Of a stretch of DNA of 64,000 nt, positions 1 through 9,300 are shown in pieces (the stretch's first letter is position 1; every line of letters begins with the position of its first letter). The position numbers and the translations under genes were made by a program. The stretch is from Xenorhabdus poinarii G6 (GTDB taxonomy: Bacteria; Pseudomonadota; Gammaproteobacteria; Enterobacterales; Enterobacteriaceae), in contig NZ_FO704551.1 in the NCBI RefSeq assembly GCF_000968175.1, positions 2,418,001 to 2,482,000 of the forward strand, read 5' to 3'. Under the pieces are notes generated by a model. The model had not been told where the DNA came from. It ran no database searches and worked only from the letters and a program-made list of their open reading frames with translations.

Positions 1-21
1 TTGTGACAATTCTGCTGCCAT
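1..21 (-). CDS. tyrA: TyrA N-terminus (chorismate mutase/prephenate dehydrogenase), cut by window edge
   Basis: Only seven codons (MAAELSQ) are visible, reading leftward from an ATG at 21-19, five bases beyond the aroF stop codon. E. coli TyrA begins MVAEL and lies directly downstream of aroF, so both the residues and the position fit. TyrA makes prephenate and then 4-hydroxyphenylpyruvate for tyrosine synthesis. The assignment rests on a short match plus operon context. Confidence 0.7.
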
Positions 22-26
22 ATTGA

Positions 27-1115
27 TTATCCTGCTTTTTCCATCGTCATATTTCGATTGGCCAAATGTGGGGCGATTTGTTGATGCAGTTTTCGCAAAA
101 TCTGCGCTGTAGTCTGCCAGTTAATACATGCGTCAGTGACCGAAACACCGTATTTCATCCCCGAACGTGGCTGTTCAGAGGATTGATTACCTTCATTAAG
201 GTGGCTTTCCAGCATAATGCCCGTAATGGATTGATTGCCTGAGATAATTTGTTCAGCAACAGAATCCACAACGATACTTTGACGACGAAAATCTTTATTA
301 GAATTACCATGACTGCAATCAATCATCAGAGATGGTACCAGTCCTGCTTGGATCATTTGGCGTTCACAATCAGCGACATGGTCTGCACTATAATTCGGCA
401 CAGCACCGCCGCGCAAGATCACATGCCCATTCGGATTTCCTTTAGTTTGTAGTAAGCAGACTTGCCCCGACTGATTTATCCCCATAAAACGATGAGGCAT
501 TGCAGCGGCTTTCATGGCATTAATAGCGGTATTCAAATTACCATCAGTACCATTTTTAAATCCGACTGATACGGATAAACCAGATGCCATTTCACGATGA
601 GTTTGAGATTCCGTCGTTCTGGCACCAATGGCTGACCAGCTAAAGAGATCCCCCAAATATTGAGGGTTATTGGGATCAAGTGCTTCATTAGCCAGAGGTA
701 ATCCCATTTCTACCAAATTTGACAACAGGCGGCGAGCAATATGCAATCCGGCATCCATATCAAAAGAACCATCCATATAGGGATCGCTGATGAGTCCTTT
801 CCAACCAACCGTTGTCCGGGGTTTTTCAAAATAGACGCGCATAACAATATACAGACAATCACTCAATTCAGTGGAGAGTGCTTTCAGACGCTGAGCATAA
901 TCCAGAGCGGCATCCACATCATGAATTGAGCAAGGACCACATACCACTAATAAACGGGGATCTCGATGCTGAATAATGTCAGCAATAGTATTGCGTGCGT
1001 TTGTGATGGCATGGAGTTCATTGCTATTCAACGGGTATTTCCGTTTCAACTCTTCTGGAGTGATAAGAACCTGTTCATCAAGAATATGAACGTTATTAAG
1101 CGCGTCTTTTTGCAT
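27..1115 (-). CDS. aroF: 3-deoxy-7-phosphoheptulonate synthase, Tyr-sensitive type (AroF)
   Basis: This enzyme condenses phosphoenolpyruvate and erythrose-4-phosphate in the first step of the shikimate pathway. The protein starts MQKDALNNVHI like E. coli AroF, including Asn8 of the tyrosine-sensitive isoenzyme, and keeps the class I motifs VVCGPCSIHD, EKPRTTVGWKG, GARTTESQTHR and DCSHGNSNK. At 362 aa it is a few residues longer than E. coli AroF. Two in-frame ATGs (1121 and 1115) follow a purine-rich GGTAGAGAG; the second matches the family start and is chosen. tyrA follows after five bases, giving the usual aroF-tyrA operon. A TyrR-type box lies about 120 bp upstream. Confidence 0.95.
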   Translation of the reverse strand: MQKDALNNVHILDEQVLITPEELKRKYPLNSNELHAITNARNTIADIIQHRDPRLLVVCGPCSIHDVDAALDYAQRLKALSTELSDCLYIVMRVYFEKPRTTVGWKGLISDPYMDGSFDMDAGLHIARRLLSNLVEMGLPLANEALDPNNPQYLGDLFSWSAIGARTTESQTHREMASGLSVSVGFKNGTDGNLNTAINAMKAAAMPHRFMGINQSGQVCLLQTKGNPNGHVILRGGAVPNYSADHVADCERQMIQAGLVPSLMIDCSHGNSNKDFRRQSIVVDSVAEQIISGNQSITGIMLESHLNEGNQSSEQPRSGMKYGVSVTDACINWQTTAQILRKLHQQIAPHLANRNMTMEKAG

Positions 1116-1121
1116 GATCAT

Positions 1122-1667
1122 GTCTCTCTACCTGCCTTACTTTATCCATTTCATGTTTTTCTCAGTGTCTAGTCGATAACATACCATGCATCGTAAAGAA
1201 TACAATCCAAAAATGTAAATTAAATATCATAAGTGTAAATATTAATTTACGATTTAATTTAAAACTTCACCAATATGATGAATATATCAATAATTCATTG
1301 AATCGTAGTTTCACGGAAAAACATATAAATAAATTTATAAGTTAACTTATTGTAAATAAAACATCACAACCACGCTAAAAACAGAAATAATTGATTAACC
1401 AATAAGAGACATTTCATCAAACCTGCAAATATCTTTTAAAATCAATGAATAAAAATAAGATCTTAATCCCATTTTTATATAAATATTCTAATAATATTAA
1501 TGTGTATTTTTAGTGTTGTTATGAAACTATAAAACATCGCTTATAAAGACAAATGATACCTAATCGGTTTCAAACTCCCATAGTTTGGAAGATGAAGGTA
1601 TAGGTCATACAGATTCAAGAGACTGTATAACCAATTTTTATTTTTTAATCATTTATTAAGGACAGAT
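1122..1667. other. Divergent intergenic region aroF / dcuB-like gene
   Basis: This 546-bp AT-rich stretch has no convincing ORF. It must carry the leftward aroF promoter and the rightward transporter promoter. The clearest element is the TyrR-type box at 1234-1251, with weaker TGTAAA half-sites at 1214 and 1351. I saw no reliable FNR or CRP site for the transporter; a TTGAT near 1390 lacks its partner half. The transporter has an AGGAC ribosome-binding site just before its ATG. Confidence 0.6.
1234..1251. promoter_or_regulatory. TyrR-type operator upstream of aroF
   Basis: TGTAAA, six bases, TTTACG matches the TyrR consensus TGTAAA-N6-TTTACA at 11 of 12 defined positions. A weaker TGTAAA half-site starts 20 bp away at 1214, which could be a secondary box. 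E. coli aroF is repressed by TyrR plus tyrosine through several such boxes, so the same control is inferred here. Confidence 0.65.
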
Positions 1668-3011
1668 ATGATAACGCTGCAATTTGCCATCATCATCATA
1701 TGCTTATTGATCGGTACGCGTTATGCGGGAATGGGATTGGGACTAATCAGTGGTATTGGGCTTTTTATACTGACATTTGTCTTTGGTTTGGAACCGGGTA
1801 AACCGCCTGTTGATGTGATGCTCACTATTCTTTCCGTCATCGGTTGTGCGTCTGTTTTACAAACGGCGGGTGGACTCAATGTCATGATGCAATTTGCAGA
1901 ACGCCTGCTGCGTCGCCATCCACAACATATTACCATATTGGCACCACTGACAACCTGGACGCTCACTTTTCTTTGCGGTACTGGTCATGTGGTCTATACC
2001 ATGTTTCCGATCATTGGTGATATTGCCCTAAAAAAAGGGATTCGCCCTGAACGACCAATGGCCGTTGCTTCCGTTGCTTCCCAAATGGCAATTACAGCGT
2101 CCCCTGTATCTGTCGCCGTTGTTTCGTTGGTGTCAATTATTGCGGCCAACCATGGAATCGGCCAGGCATACGGGATCTTGGACATTTTAGCGGTTTCAAT
2201 ACCAGCATCATTAACTGGAGTCATACTGGCCGCATTATGGAGTTTACGTCGAGGCAAAGATCTTGATCAGGATGAAGAATTTCAGGCCAAACTCAAAGAT
2301 CCAAAGCAACGTGAGTTTATTTATGGTGCTTCAGACACACTATTGGATCAGGTTTTTCCTAAACCGGCCTATTGGGCAACTTGGATTTTCTTTGCCGCAA
2401 TTGCAGTCGTTGTCCTGTTTGGGGCATTCACCGAACTACGTCCTGCTTTTGATGTAAAAGGCACATTACAACCACTTTCCATGAATCTGGTTATCCAGAT
2501 GATGATGTTAATTGCAGGTTCCATCATATTAATGGTATGCAAAGTCAAAGCCAGTGAAATTGCCAACGGCGCCGTCTTCAAAGCAGGTATGGTTGCGATT
2601 TTTTCTGTCTTTGGTGTTGCGTGGATGAGTGACACCTTTTTCCACTCACATTTAGGTGAATTAAAGCTTATTCTGGAAGATGTTGTCCAAGCACAACCGT
2701 GGACTTACGCCTTAGTCCTGTTTTTAGTCTCAAAACTGGTTAACAGCCAAGCGGCTGCTTTAACTGCGATTGCCCCAATGGGATTACAGCTTGGGGTTGA
2801 CCCTAAATTGCTGATTGCTTTCTTCCCTGCGGCCTATGGCTATTTTGTTTTACCTACTTACCCAAGCGATCTGGCGTGTATTGGCTTTGACCGTTCAGGG
2901 ACAACAAAAATAGGGAAATTCATTATCAATCATAGTTTTATTTTGCCGGGATTAATTAGCGTCAGTAGCGCCTGTACAGTCGGATACATTTTAGTGAGTA
3001 CATTTATGTAA
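1668..3011 (+). CDS. dcuB: Anaerobic C4-dicarboxylate transporter, DcuB-like
   Basis: This inner-membrane Dcu-family carrier probably exchanges fumarate, malate or aspartate for succinate. The 447-aa length and many segments match E. coli DcuB (446 aa): LQPGKPPVDVML-like near residue 45, CGTGHVVYT near 105, RPERPMA, ASPVSVAVVSLV, GKDLDQDEEFQ, FVNSQAAAL-like, and TYPSDLA...FDRSGTT...NHSFILPG near the C-terminus. The protein is hydrophobic throughout with a charged loop around residues 195-230. It stands alone, divergent from aroF, between aroF and rplS, genes that are not separated by a transporter in E. coli. DcuA-type specificity cannot be excluded, but the residues favour DcuB. Confidence 0.85.
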   Translation: MITLQFAIIIICLLIGTRYAGMGLGLISGIGLFILTFVFGLEPGKPPVDVMLTILSVIGCASVLQTAGGLNVMMQFAERLLRRHPQHITILAPLTTWTLTFLCGTGHVVYTMFPIIGDIALKKGIRPERPMAVASVASQMAITASPVSVAVVSLVSIIAANHGIGQAYGILDILAVSIPASLTGVILAALWSLRRGKDLDQDEEFQAKLKDPKQREFIYGASDTLLDQVFPKPAYWATWIFFAAIAVVVLFGAFTELRPAFDVKGTLQPLSMNLVIQMMMLIAGSIILMVCKVKASEIANGAVFKAGMVAIFSVFGVAWMSDTFFHSHLGELKLILEDVVQAQPWTYALVLFLVSKLVNSQAAALTAIAPMGLQLGVDPKLLIAFFPAAYGYFVLPTYPSDLACIGFDRSGTTKIGKFIINHSFILPGLISVSSACTVGYILVSTFM

Positions 3012-3087
3012 CCACTGATAGGTCACCCCAACCAGTGATAACTAAAGCAAAGAAATAACCCAATGTATTCGATATATTGAGTTTGTA

Positions 3088-3113
3088 AAAAGGCCAGCAA
3101 TTTGCTGGCCTTT
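3088..3113 (-). terminator. Intrinsic terminator after rplS (possibly bidirectional)
   Basis: AAAGGCCAGC and GCTGGCCTTT pair around an AATT-type loop. On the minus strand the stem is followed by TTTTT, so it ends the rpsP-rimM-trmD-rplS transcript. On the plus strand TTT follows and could also stop transcription from the transporter gene. Confidence 0.85.
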
Positions 3114-3144
3114 AACGATAACTTTCGGATGTAGCGAAAGCGTA

Positions 3145-3513
<369 letters not shown>

Positions 3514-3562
3514 CTAGGTAAACTGATATATCAACGACATTCCTTTACAGGAGATATCTGGA

Positions 3563-4315
3563 CTAATTTGTTGCTTGATCTTGATATTCCTTCTGGAATT
3601 CAGATAGCAACATCCTTTGCTCGTCAGTCAGAGCTAGGCTTTCTAGAAGTTCGGGTCTTCGTAACCAAGTTCGGCCAAGCGATTGTTTCATTCGCCAGCG
3701 GTTAATTTCGGCATGGTTTCCCGACAATAAAACAGGGGGAACGCCCATTCCATCCAACACTTCAGGACGGGTATAGTGAGGACAATCCAATAATCCATCA
3801 GCAAATGAGTCTTCTTCTGCCGACGCCTGACGTCCCAAAACCCCCGGGATAAACCGAGAGATAGAGTCAATCATTGTCATGGCAGGAAGTTCTCCCCCGC
3901 TAAGAACATAATCACCGATAGACCATTCTTCGTCGATTTCGGTTTGGATTACACGCTCATCAATACCTTCATAGCGACCGCAAACCAGAATGAGTTTCTC
4001 ATTTGCTGCCAGTTCGCAAACACCCTGTTGATCAAGTTTGCGACCCTGAGGTGAAAGATAAATCACCTTTGCGCCAACACCTGCCGAAACTTTAGCTGCG
4101 TGAATGGCTTCCCGTAATGGTTGCACCATCATCAGCATGCCTGGACCACCGCCATAAGGACGGTCATCAACAGTACGATGCCGGTCGTAGGTAAAATCCC
4201 GCGGACTCCAACATTCGATACTCAACAGGCCATTCTTTACTGCCCGACCAGTTACCCCGTAATCGGTTATTGCGCGGAACATTTCAGGAAACAGGCTAAT
4301 AACCCCAATCCACAT
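3563..4315 (-). CDS. trmD: tRNA (guanine37-N1)-methyltransferase TrmD
   Basis: TrmD places m1G at position 37 of tRNAs reading CUN, CCN and CGG, using S-adenosylmethionine in a SPOUT trefoil-knot fold. The knot motifs are visible: [24 protein letters not shown] and [17 protein letters not shown]; the C-terminal segment ends in [17 protein letters not shown]. The reading frame could extend to a GTG at 4327, but the conserved start [13 protein letters not shown] corresponds to the ATG at 4315, which has a GTGGGA ribosome-binding site eight bases ahead. The protein is 250 aa (E. coli 255). It lies between rimM and rplS in the conserved operon. Confidence 0.97.
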   Translation of the reverse strand: MWIGVISLFPEMFRAITDYGVTGRAVKNGLLSIECWSPRDFTYDRHRTVDDRPYGGGPGMLMMVQPLREAIHAAKVSAGVGAKVIYLSPQGRKLDQQGVCELAANEKLILVCGRYEGIDERVIQTEIDEEWSIGDYVLSGGELPAMTMIDSISRFIPGVLGRQASAEEDSFADGLLDCPHYTRPEVLDGMGVPPVLLSGNHAEINRWRMKQSLGRTWLRRPELLESLALTDEQRMLLSEFQKEYQDQATN

Positions 4316-4353
4316 ACTGCGTCCCACTCATTTAAACCGTTTGTTACCGGAGA

Positions 4354-4902
4354 TTAAAAACTAGGATCCCAATCTACCTCAATCAATTTGGTAGCGAGAT
4401 CGACTTTCTTGATAACCTGCCCATCAAGAAACGGAACCAACCGCTCCTTGATACCGAATGCATCTTTCAGGTTTGCTTTTATTACCATCACATCGTTAGA
4501 ACCGGTTTCCATCATGTCATGAATGGTTCCAAGGTTATAACCTGCGGTGTTGACTACCTGGCAACCAATAAGGTCTTTCCAGTAATAATCACCTTCGCTC
4601 AATTCTGGTAACTGGCTAGAATCTACGACCACTTCACAGTTGGTGAATACATTCGCCGCATCCCGGTCATCAATATCTTTGATTTTGATGATGATATCCT
4701 GATTGTGGTATTTCCACGCTTCTAGCTCAATGTGTTCCCACTGGCCTGAGCGTTGAATAAACCACGGCTGATATTCAAAAATGTCTTCGGTGTGTTCGGT
4801 GGAGGAAAAAACTCTGAGCCAACCACGAATGCCATACGCTGATCCTAATTTCCCCAATACAATTGGCTCAACAGGATGCTCCAGGCCAGATTGTTTGCTC
4901 AT
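4354..4902 (-). CDS. rimM: Ribosome maturation factor RimM
   Basis: RimM binds S19 and assists maturation of the 30S head. The protein resembles E. coli RimM along its whole 182 aa: [24 protein letters not shown] at the N-terminus (RimM domain), then the PRC-barrel-like half with [28 protein letters not shown] and [16 protein letters not shown]. The ATG at 4902 is preferred over the upstream in-frame GTG (4911) because GGTGGTAAC sits directly before it and the E. coli protein also begins MSKQ. It lies in the operon between rpsP and trmD. Confidence 0.97.
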   Translation of the reverse strand: MSKQSGLEHPVEPIVLGKLGSAYGIRGWLRVFSSTEHTEDIFEYQPWFIQRSGQWEHIELEAWKYHNQDIIIKIKDIDDRDAANVFTNCEVVVDSSQLPELSEGDYYWKDLIGCQVVNTAGYNLGTIHDMMETGSNDVMVIKANLKDAFGIKERLVPFLDGQVIKKVDLATKLIEVDWDPSF

Positions 4903-4920
4903 TGTTACCACCGTGACAGA

Positions 4921-5169
4921 TTAAGCTGCTTTCTTCGCGTCTTTGATCAGTGTAGCAACACGATCAGACACAGTTGCACCCAGACCAACCCAATGTTCGA
5001 TACGGTCTAGATCTAAACGCAGAGCTTCTGCATTTCCTGAAGCGATTGGGTTGAAGAAACCAACACGCTCGATAAAGCGACCATCACGCGCATTGCGGCT
5101 ATCGGTCACGACTACTTGATAAAACGGACGCTTTTTTGCGCCGCCACGAGCTAAACGAATTGTTACCAT
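4921..5169 (-). CDS. rpsP: 30S ribosomal protein S16
   Basis: This 82-aa protein (same length as E. coli S16) reads [20 protein letters not shown], then [19 protein letters not shown] and [18 protein letters not shown]. The open frame extends upstream, but the ATG at 5169 carries an AGGAT ribosome-binding site five bases ahead and gives the family start. It is the first gene of the ribosomal/tRNA-modification operon, 137 bp downstream of ffh, and has a promoter candidate in that gap. Confidence 0.98.
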   Translation of the reverse strand: MVTIRLARGGAKKRPFYQVVVTDSRNARDGRFIERVGFFNPIASGNAEALRLDLDRIEHWVGLGATVSDRVATLIKDAKKAA

Positions 5170-5198
5170 AACATCCTCATTAGTTAGCAAAACAACCA

Positions 5199-5220
5199 GA
5201 CTCCATCGAGGAACGGAGTC
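5199..5220 (-). promoter_or_regulatory. Leader hairpin between ffh and rpsP
   Basis: GACTCC and GGAGTC pair across a 10-base loop in the rpsP leader. No proper T-run follows, so it may be a weak ffh terminator or an mRNA leader structure. The pairing is seen directly; any role is inference. Confidence 0.35.
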
Positions 5221-5245
5221 CGGCTGTCCATTTAAAAGCCCGAAA

Positions 5246-5273
5246 ATTTTACTCACTTTGGCGCAAAAAGCAA
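5246..5273 (-). promoter_or_regulatory. Candidate sigma-70 promoter for rpsP operon
   Basis: On the minus strand TTGCTT and TAAAAT are separated by 16 bases, about 80 bp upstream of the rpsP ATG. Ribosomal protein operons normally have their own strong promoter, and this is the best match in the gap. Confidence 0.5.
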
Positions 5274-5306
5274 TCCAAAGAACCGTTTCTTTCGCAACTT
5301 TGTTGA

Positions 5307-6668
5307 TTATCGCCCCATAAATCCCGGTGGTAGCATACCTTTCATGCCTCGCATCATTTTTGCTAACCCACCTTTCTTCATTTTTTTCATCATGCGCTGC
5401 ATTTCATCAAACTGTTTCAGCAAACGATTGACATCCTGCACTTGTGTGCCCGATCCCATTGCAATGCGACGCTTACGAGAACCTTTGATGATTTCCGGTT
5501 TTTGACGCTCTTTACGCGTCATAGAATTAATGATGGCTTCCATTTTAACCAGAACTTTATCATCCATTTGGGATTTAACAGCATCCGGTATCTGCGTCAT
5601 TCCCGGCATTTTGCTTAACATGCTGGTCATTCCGCCCATATTACGCATCTGTTTAAGCTGTTCAAGAAAATCACTTAAATCGAAACCATCGCCTTTTTTC
5701 AGTTTAGAGGCCAATTTTTCCGCTTGGGTACGGTCAACTTTGCTTTCAATTTCTTCGATCAATGAAAGCATATCCCCCATCCCCAAAATGCGGGATGCAA
5801 TGCGATCTGGATAGAAAGGCTCCAACGCATCTGTCTTTTCACCAACACCGAGGAATTTAATCGGTTTACCTGTGATATGGCGAATGGAAAGTGCCGCACC
5901 GCCACGGGCATCACCATCAACTTTAGTCAGAACAATCCCGGTTAATGGCAAGGCTTCATTGAACGCTTTTGCTGTGTTTGCCGCATCTTGACCTGTCATC
6001 GCATCAACAACAAACAGGGTTTCAACAGGATTGATGGCGGCATGAACCGCTTTGATTTCATCCATCATCGCTTCATCGACATGCAGACGGCCAGCGGTGT
6101 CCACTAGCAGCACATCATAGAATTTCAACTTGGCATGTTGGATCGCTTTGTTGACAATATCAACAGGCTTTTCCTGTGGATCGGAAGGGAAAAAATCAAT
6201 CCCAACTGTTACCGATAAAGTCTCAAGCTGTTTAATCGCCGCGGGCCGGTATACATCGGCAGAAACAACCAATACTTTTTTCTTGTTTTTTTCTTTTAGC
6301 AGCTTCCCTAACTTAGCGACGCTGGTTGTTTTACCGGCACCTTGCAAACCCGCCATAAGAACCACAGCAGGAGGCTGTGTGGAGAGATTCAACTCACTGT
6401 TAACCTCCCCCATCGCTTTAACCAGTTCATTCTGAACGATTTTGACGAATTCCTGACCTGGAGTAAGGCTCTTGTTAACCTCGTGTCCGACGGCGCTTTC
6501 TTTAACACGCGCAATAAAATCACGCACAACAGGTAATGCAACATCCGCTTCGAGCAAAGCCATACGAACTTCGCGCAGCGTATCTTTAATATTATCTTCA
6601 GTCAGCCGTCCGCGACCACTGATATTGCGCAATGTGCGCGATAGTCTGTCAGTTAAATTATCAAACAT
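5307..6668 (-). CDS. ffh: Signal recognition particle GTPase Ffh
   Basis: Ffh binds 4.5S RNA and hydrophobic signal sequences and docks with FtsY for co-translational membrane targeting. The 453-aa length equals E. coli Ffh. An N domain (about 1-90) is followed by the G domain with P-loop GLQGAGKTT (107-115), [10 protein letters not shown], and [14 protein letters not shown]. The C-terminal M domain is methionine-rich and ends [16 protein letters not shown]. It precedes the rpsP operon and is divergent from ypjD, the arrangement found in E. coli. An extended -10 element (TGTTATAAT) lies 54-59 bases upstream of its start. Confidence 0.98.
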   Translation of the reverse strand: MFDNLTDRLSRTLRNISGRGRLTEDNIKDTLREVRMALLEADVALPVVRDFIARVKESAVGHEVNKSLTPGQEFVKIVQNELVKAMGEVNSELNLSTQPPAVVLMAGLQGAGKTTSVAKLGKLLKEKNKKKVLVVSADVYRPAAIKQLETLSVTVGIDFFPSDPQEKPVDIVNKAIQHAKLKFYDVLLVDTAGRLHVDEAMMDEIKAVHAAINPVETLFVVDAMTGQDAANTAKAFNEALPLTGIVLTKVDGDARGGAALSIRHITGKPIKFLGVGEKTDALEPFYPDRIASRILGMGDMLSLIEEIESKVDRTQAEKLASKLKKGDGFDLSDFLEQLKQMRNMGGMTSMLSKMPGMTQIPDAVKSQMDDKVLVKMEAIINSMTRKERQKPEIIKGSRKRRIAMGSGTQVQDVNRLLKQFDEMQRMMKKMKKGGLAKMMRGMKGMLPPGFMGR

Positions 6669-7018
6669 TGTCTCAGCTCAGATATTTACAAGTGGGTCTA
6701 CCTGTAAGGCAAATTTCACGAATTATAACACGATGATTATGTGATCACTGCAAAGAGATTCCCAAGTATGATTAACAACGGTTGGAGACTACTCCTGCTA
6801 GCGGTATACTTAGATTTTGTATTCAATCCATGCCTAATGGATTTAAAGTTATACTACAATGGCAAAAGAACTCATCCATAATGACATCACTAACTGTATA
6901 AATAGAGCATGTGTAAACAAAAGAATAGATGGGTAGAAGGAGTGATAATAGCCAATAAAACAGTTACTTGAAAGGAAAATGGTTAATACTCAACACTATT
7001 GCGAAAACGATAAACGTT
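6669..7018. other. Divergent intergenic region ffh / ypjD
   Basis: About 350 bp separate ffh from the preferred ypjD start. On the minus strand TGTTATAAT (6722-6730) is an extended -10 for ffh. On the plus strand no single promoter stands out. A TTG at 6968 would extend the YpjD frame by 17 residues, but it lies within AAAGGAAAATGG, where the nearby ATG is out of frame. Confidence 0.5.
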
Positions 7019-7813
7019 ATGCTGATATTTTCAATTATTGCTTTACTTGCTTATCTCATTAGCCTGACGCTCATCGTGCCGGGTTTAATACGCCAACAAA
7101 ACAGTTACCAAAAACTGGCTCTTTCTTTCGCGATTATCGCGTTAGTCACTCATGCTACTACTTTGAAATACCAGGTTTTTAATGTCAGCAGTGGGCAAAA
7201 CCTGACATTATTAAATTTAGGCTCCATTGTCAGCTTGCTTATGTGCATTATTATGACAATTGTCGCTTTCCGTGGTCGTGCATGGTTTTTACTGCCGATT
7301 GTTTACAGTTTCGCCATGATCAATTTGATACTGACCAACATGGTGCCGGGAGAGTTTATTACCCATCTTGAAAACAGTATTGCATTATTCATTCATATCG
7401 GATTGGCATTACTTGGCTATGCCACCTTACTCATCGCAGCCCTTTATGCATTGCAACTTAGCTGGCTGGATCATCAACTGAAAAAGAAAAAACTCACCTT
7501 TACCTCTGGTATTCCGCCATTGATGACAATTGAACGAAAAATGTTTCATATTACTCAGGTGGGGGTAATTCTACTCACATTGACACTATGTACAGGCATC
7601 CTATATATGGATGATGTTTTCAGTAAAGACAACATACATAAATCTATTTTATCTCTCATTGCATGGTTTGTGTACGTTATTTTGCTTTGGGGACATTATC
7701 ATGAAGGCTGGCGTGGCAAACGCGTTATTTGGTTTAATCTAATTGGCGCATTTATTCTGACACTTGCTTTTTTTGGTAGCAGATTATTACAAGAAGTGAT
7801 GGCTTATTCATGA
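7019..7813 (+). CDS. ypjD: YpjD, inner-membrane protein of cytochrome c assembly (CcmC/CcsA-like) family
   Basis: This polytopic membrane protein belongs to the family containing heme-handling proteins such as CcsA; no biochemical role is firmly established for YpjD. From the ATG at 7019 it aligns without gaps to the start of E. coli YpjD (MLIFSIIALLAYLISLTLIVPG), giving 264 aa against 263. Conserved stretches include SGQNLTLLNLGSIVSLL, SYATLLIAALYALQL-like, PPLMTIERKMFHITQVG and the tryptophan-containing WFVYVILLWGHYHEGWRGKR. About eight hydrophobic segments are visible. A TTG at 6968 with an AAAGG upstream is an alternative start. corB follows 52 bp downstream. Confidence 0.9.
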   Translation: MLIFSIIALLAYLISLTLIVPGLIRQQNSYQKLALSFAIIALVTHATTLKYQVFNVSSGQNLTLLNLGSIVSLLMCIIMTIVAFRGRAWFLLPIVYSFAMINLILTNMVPGEFITHLENSIALFIHIGLALLGYATLLIAALYALQLSWLDHQLKKKKLTFTSGIPPLMTIERKMFHITQVGVILLTLTLCTGILYMDDVFSKDNIHKSILSLIAWFVYVILLWGHYHEGWRGKRVIWFNLIGAFILTLAFFGSRLLQEVMAYS

Positions 7814-7865
7814 TTAACATCATCACCATAGCCAATTAGTATAAATATTAGGAAGGAATTCTGTT

Positions 7866-9143
7866 TTGCAAAATGAAAGCGTTTCAATCAGCATATTGAT
7901 TATCATTCTTGTTGTGATGATTATCGTTTCAGCCTATTTTTCTGCTTCAGAAACTAGCATGATGACAATCAACCGATATCGCTTGCGACACCTGGCTAAA
8001 CAAGGAAATAAGTCCGCACGCCGAGTTGAATCTTTGCTCCGTCATCCAGATAGGCTCATTAGCTTAATCCTGATTGGTAATAATCTTGTTAACATTCTGG
8101 CATCTTCTCTGGCGACTATCATTGGTATGAGGCTCTATGGCGATGCTGGTGTCGCTATTGCAACGGGTATACTCACATTCGCTATTCTCATTTTTTCAGA
8201 AGTCATGCCCAAAACCATCGCCGCACTTTATCCTGAAAAGGTGGCCTTCCCTAGTAGCTTCCTGCTACGCCCATTAGAAAAAATTATGCTCCCCCTTGTC
8301 TGGTCATTCAATAAAATCACATTACTGCTTATGCGCTGTTTAGGGATAAAAACCGCTAATATTCGCAATGATGCGGTCAGTAAAGATGAACTACGCACTA
8401 TTGTAAATGAATCAAACACGCATCTGTCACGCCGCAATCAGGACATGCTTCTCTCAATACTCGATCTTGAAAAAGTGACCGTTGGGGACATTATGATCCC
8501 ACGTAATGAAATTGTCGGCATTGATATTAACAATGATTGGAAATCCGTTATCAGACAACTGACACACTCTCCACATGGACGCATTGTGTTATATAGAGAC
8601 TCTCTCGATGATGCTATTGGTATGCTACGTGTACGTGAAGCATATCGGCTGATGATGGAGAAAAAAGAATTCACAAAAAGAAATTTGATTAAAGCCGCAG
8701 ATAAAATCTACTATATCCCGGTGAGTACACCATTAAACGTGCAACTGATTAACTTCCAACGCAATAAACAAAAAGCGGGCTTAATCGTTGATGAATATGG
8801 GGATATTCAAGGGTTAATCACCGTCGAAGATATTTTGGAAGAAATTGTCGGCGATTTTACTACCTCCACATCTCCAACCCTGGCAGAAGAAGCTCTTCCA
8901 CAAAGTGATGGCACCGTACTTGTTGATGGTACAGCCAATATCCGTGAATTGAACAAAGCGTTCAATTGGGCACTCCCCGAAGATGGCCCAAGAACAATGA
9001 ATGGAATGATCCTAGAAGAGCTGGGGGAAATTCCCGAATTACACGCTCAAGTGCAGATTAATGAATATAATTTTGAGGTTCTTGCGGTATACGATAATGT
9101 TATCAAGCAGGTTCGAGTAACATCAATGAATAAAGGCGCATAA
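7866..9143 (+). CDS. corB: CorB/YfjD, DUF21-CBS-CorC_HlyC membrane protein
   Basis: This is a CNNM/CorB-type protein linked to Mg2+/Co2+ efflux. An N-terminal DUF21 membrane domain (about 1-190, with FSASETSMMTINRYRLRHLAKQ and SEVMPKTIAALYPEKVA) is followed by a CBS pair (about 205-325; IMIPRNEIVGIDI, GLIVDEYGDIQGLITVEDI) and a CorC_HlyC domain (about 345-420; DGTANIRELNKAFNW). Its 425 aa match E. coli YfjD closely. The start is TTG, eight bases after AGGAAGGA; the nearest ATG is out of frame. It follows ypjD as in E. coli and ends at a terminator. Confidence 0.92.
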   Translation: MQNESVSISILIIILVVMIIVSAYFSASETSMMTINRYRLRHLAKQGNKSARRVESLLRHPDRLISLILIGNNLVNILASSLATIIGMRLYGDAGVAIATGILTFAILIFSEVMPKTIAALYPEKVAFPSSFLLRPLEKIMLPLVWSFNKITLLLMRCLGIKTANIRNDAVSKDELRTIVNESNTHLSRRNQDMLLSILDLEKVTVGDIMIPRNEIVGIDINNDWKSVIRQLTHSPHGRIVLYRDSLDDAIGMLRVREAYRLMMEKKEFTKRNLIKAADKIYYIPVSTPLNVQLINFQRNKQKAGLIVDEYGDIQGLITVEDILEEIVGDFTTSTSPTLAEEALPQSDGTVLVDGTANIRELNKAFNWALPEDGPRTMNGMILEELGEIPELHAQVQINEYNFEVLAVYDNVIKQVRVTSMNKGA

Positions 9144-9270
9144 CTTCACATTTCTGGCATCAGATTTTTTACGAAAAATTTTTAGTTAGATGAAACCTTT
9201 TCATTTGCGATGGGTCATAAGGTATGAAGACGCGCAAAATTGTTATCATCCCTATTCTCTAAGATCTTTT

Positions 9271-9300
9271 TTGGCCACCATATAGTGGCCGTTTTCTTTT
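9271..9300 (+). terminator. Intrinsic terminator after corB
   Basis: GGCCAC and GTGGCC pair around CATATA and are followed by GTTTTCTTTT on the plus strand. The hairpin abuts the gshA stop codon. Confidence 0.8.

Noticed and set aside
1380..1410. Possible FNR box upstream of the DcuB-like gene
   Set aside because: TTGAT is present but the ATCAA partner is missing at the right spacing.
3563..4327. Longer trmD, rimM, rpsP, recA, alaS and proA frames with upstream starts
   Set aside because: In each case the family start coincides with a better-placed ribosome-binding site, so the shorter form was annotated.
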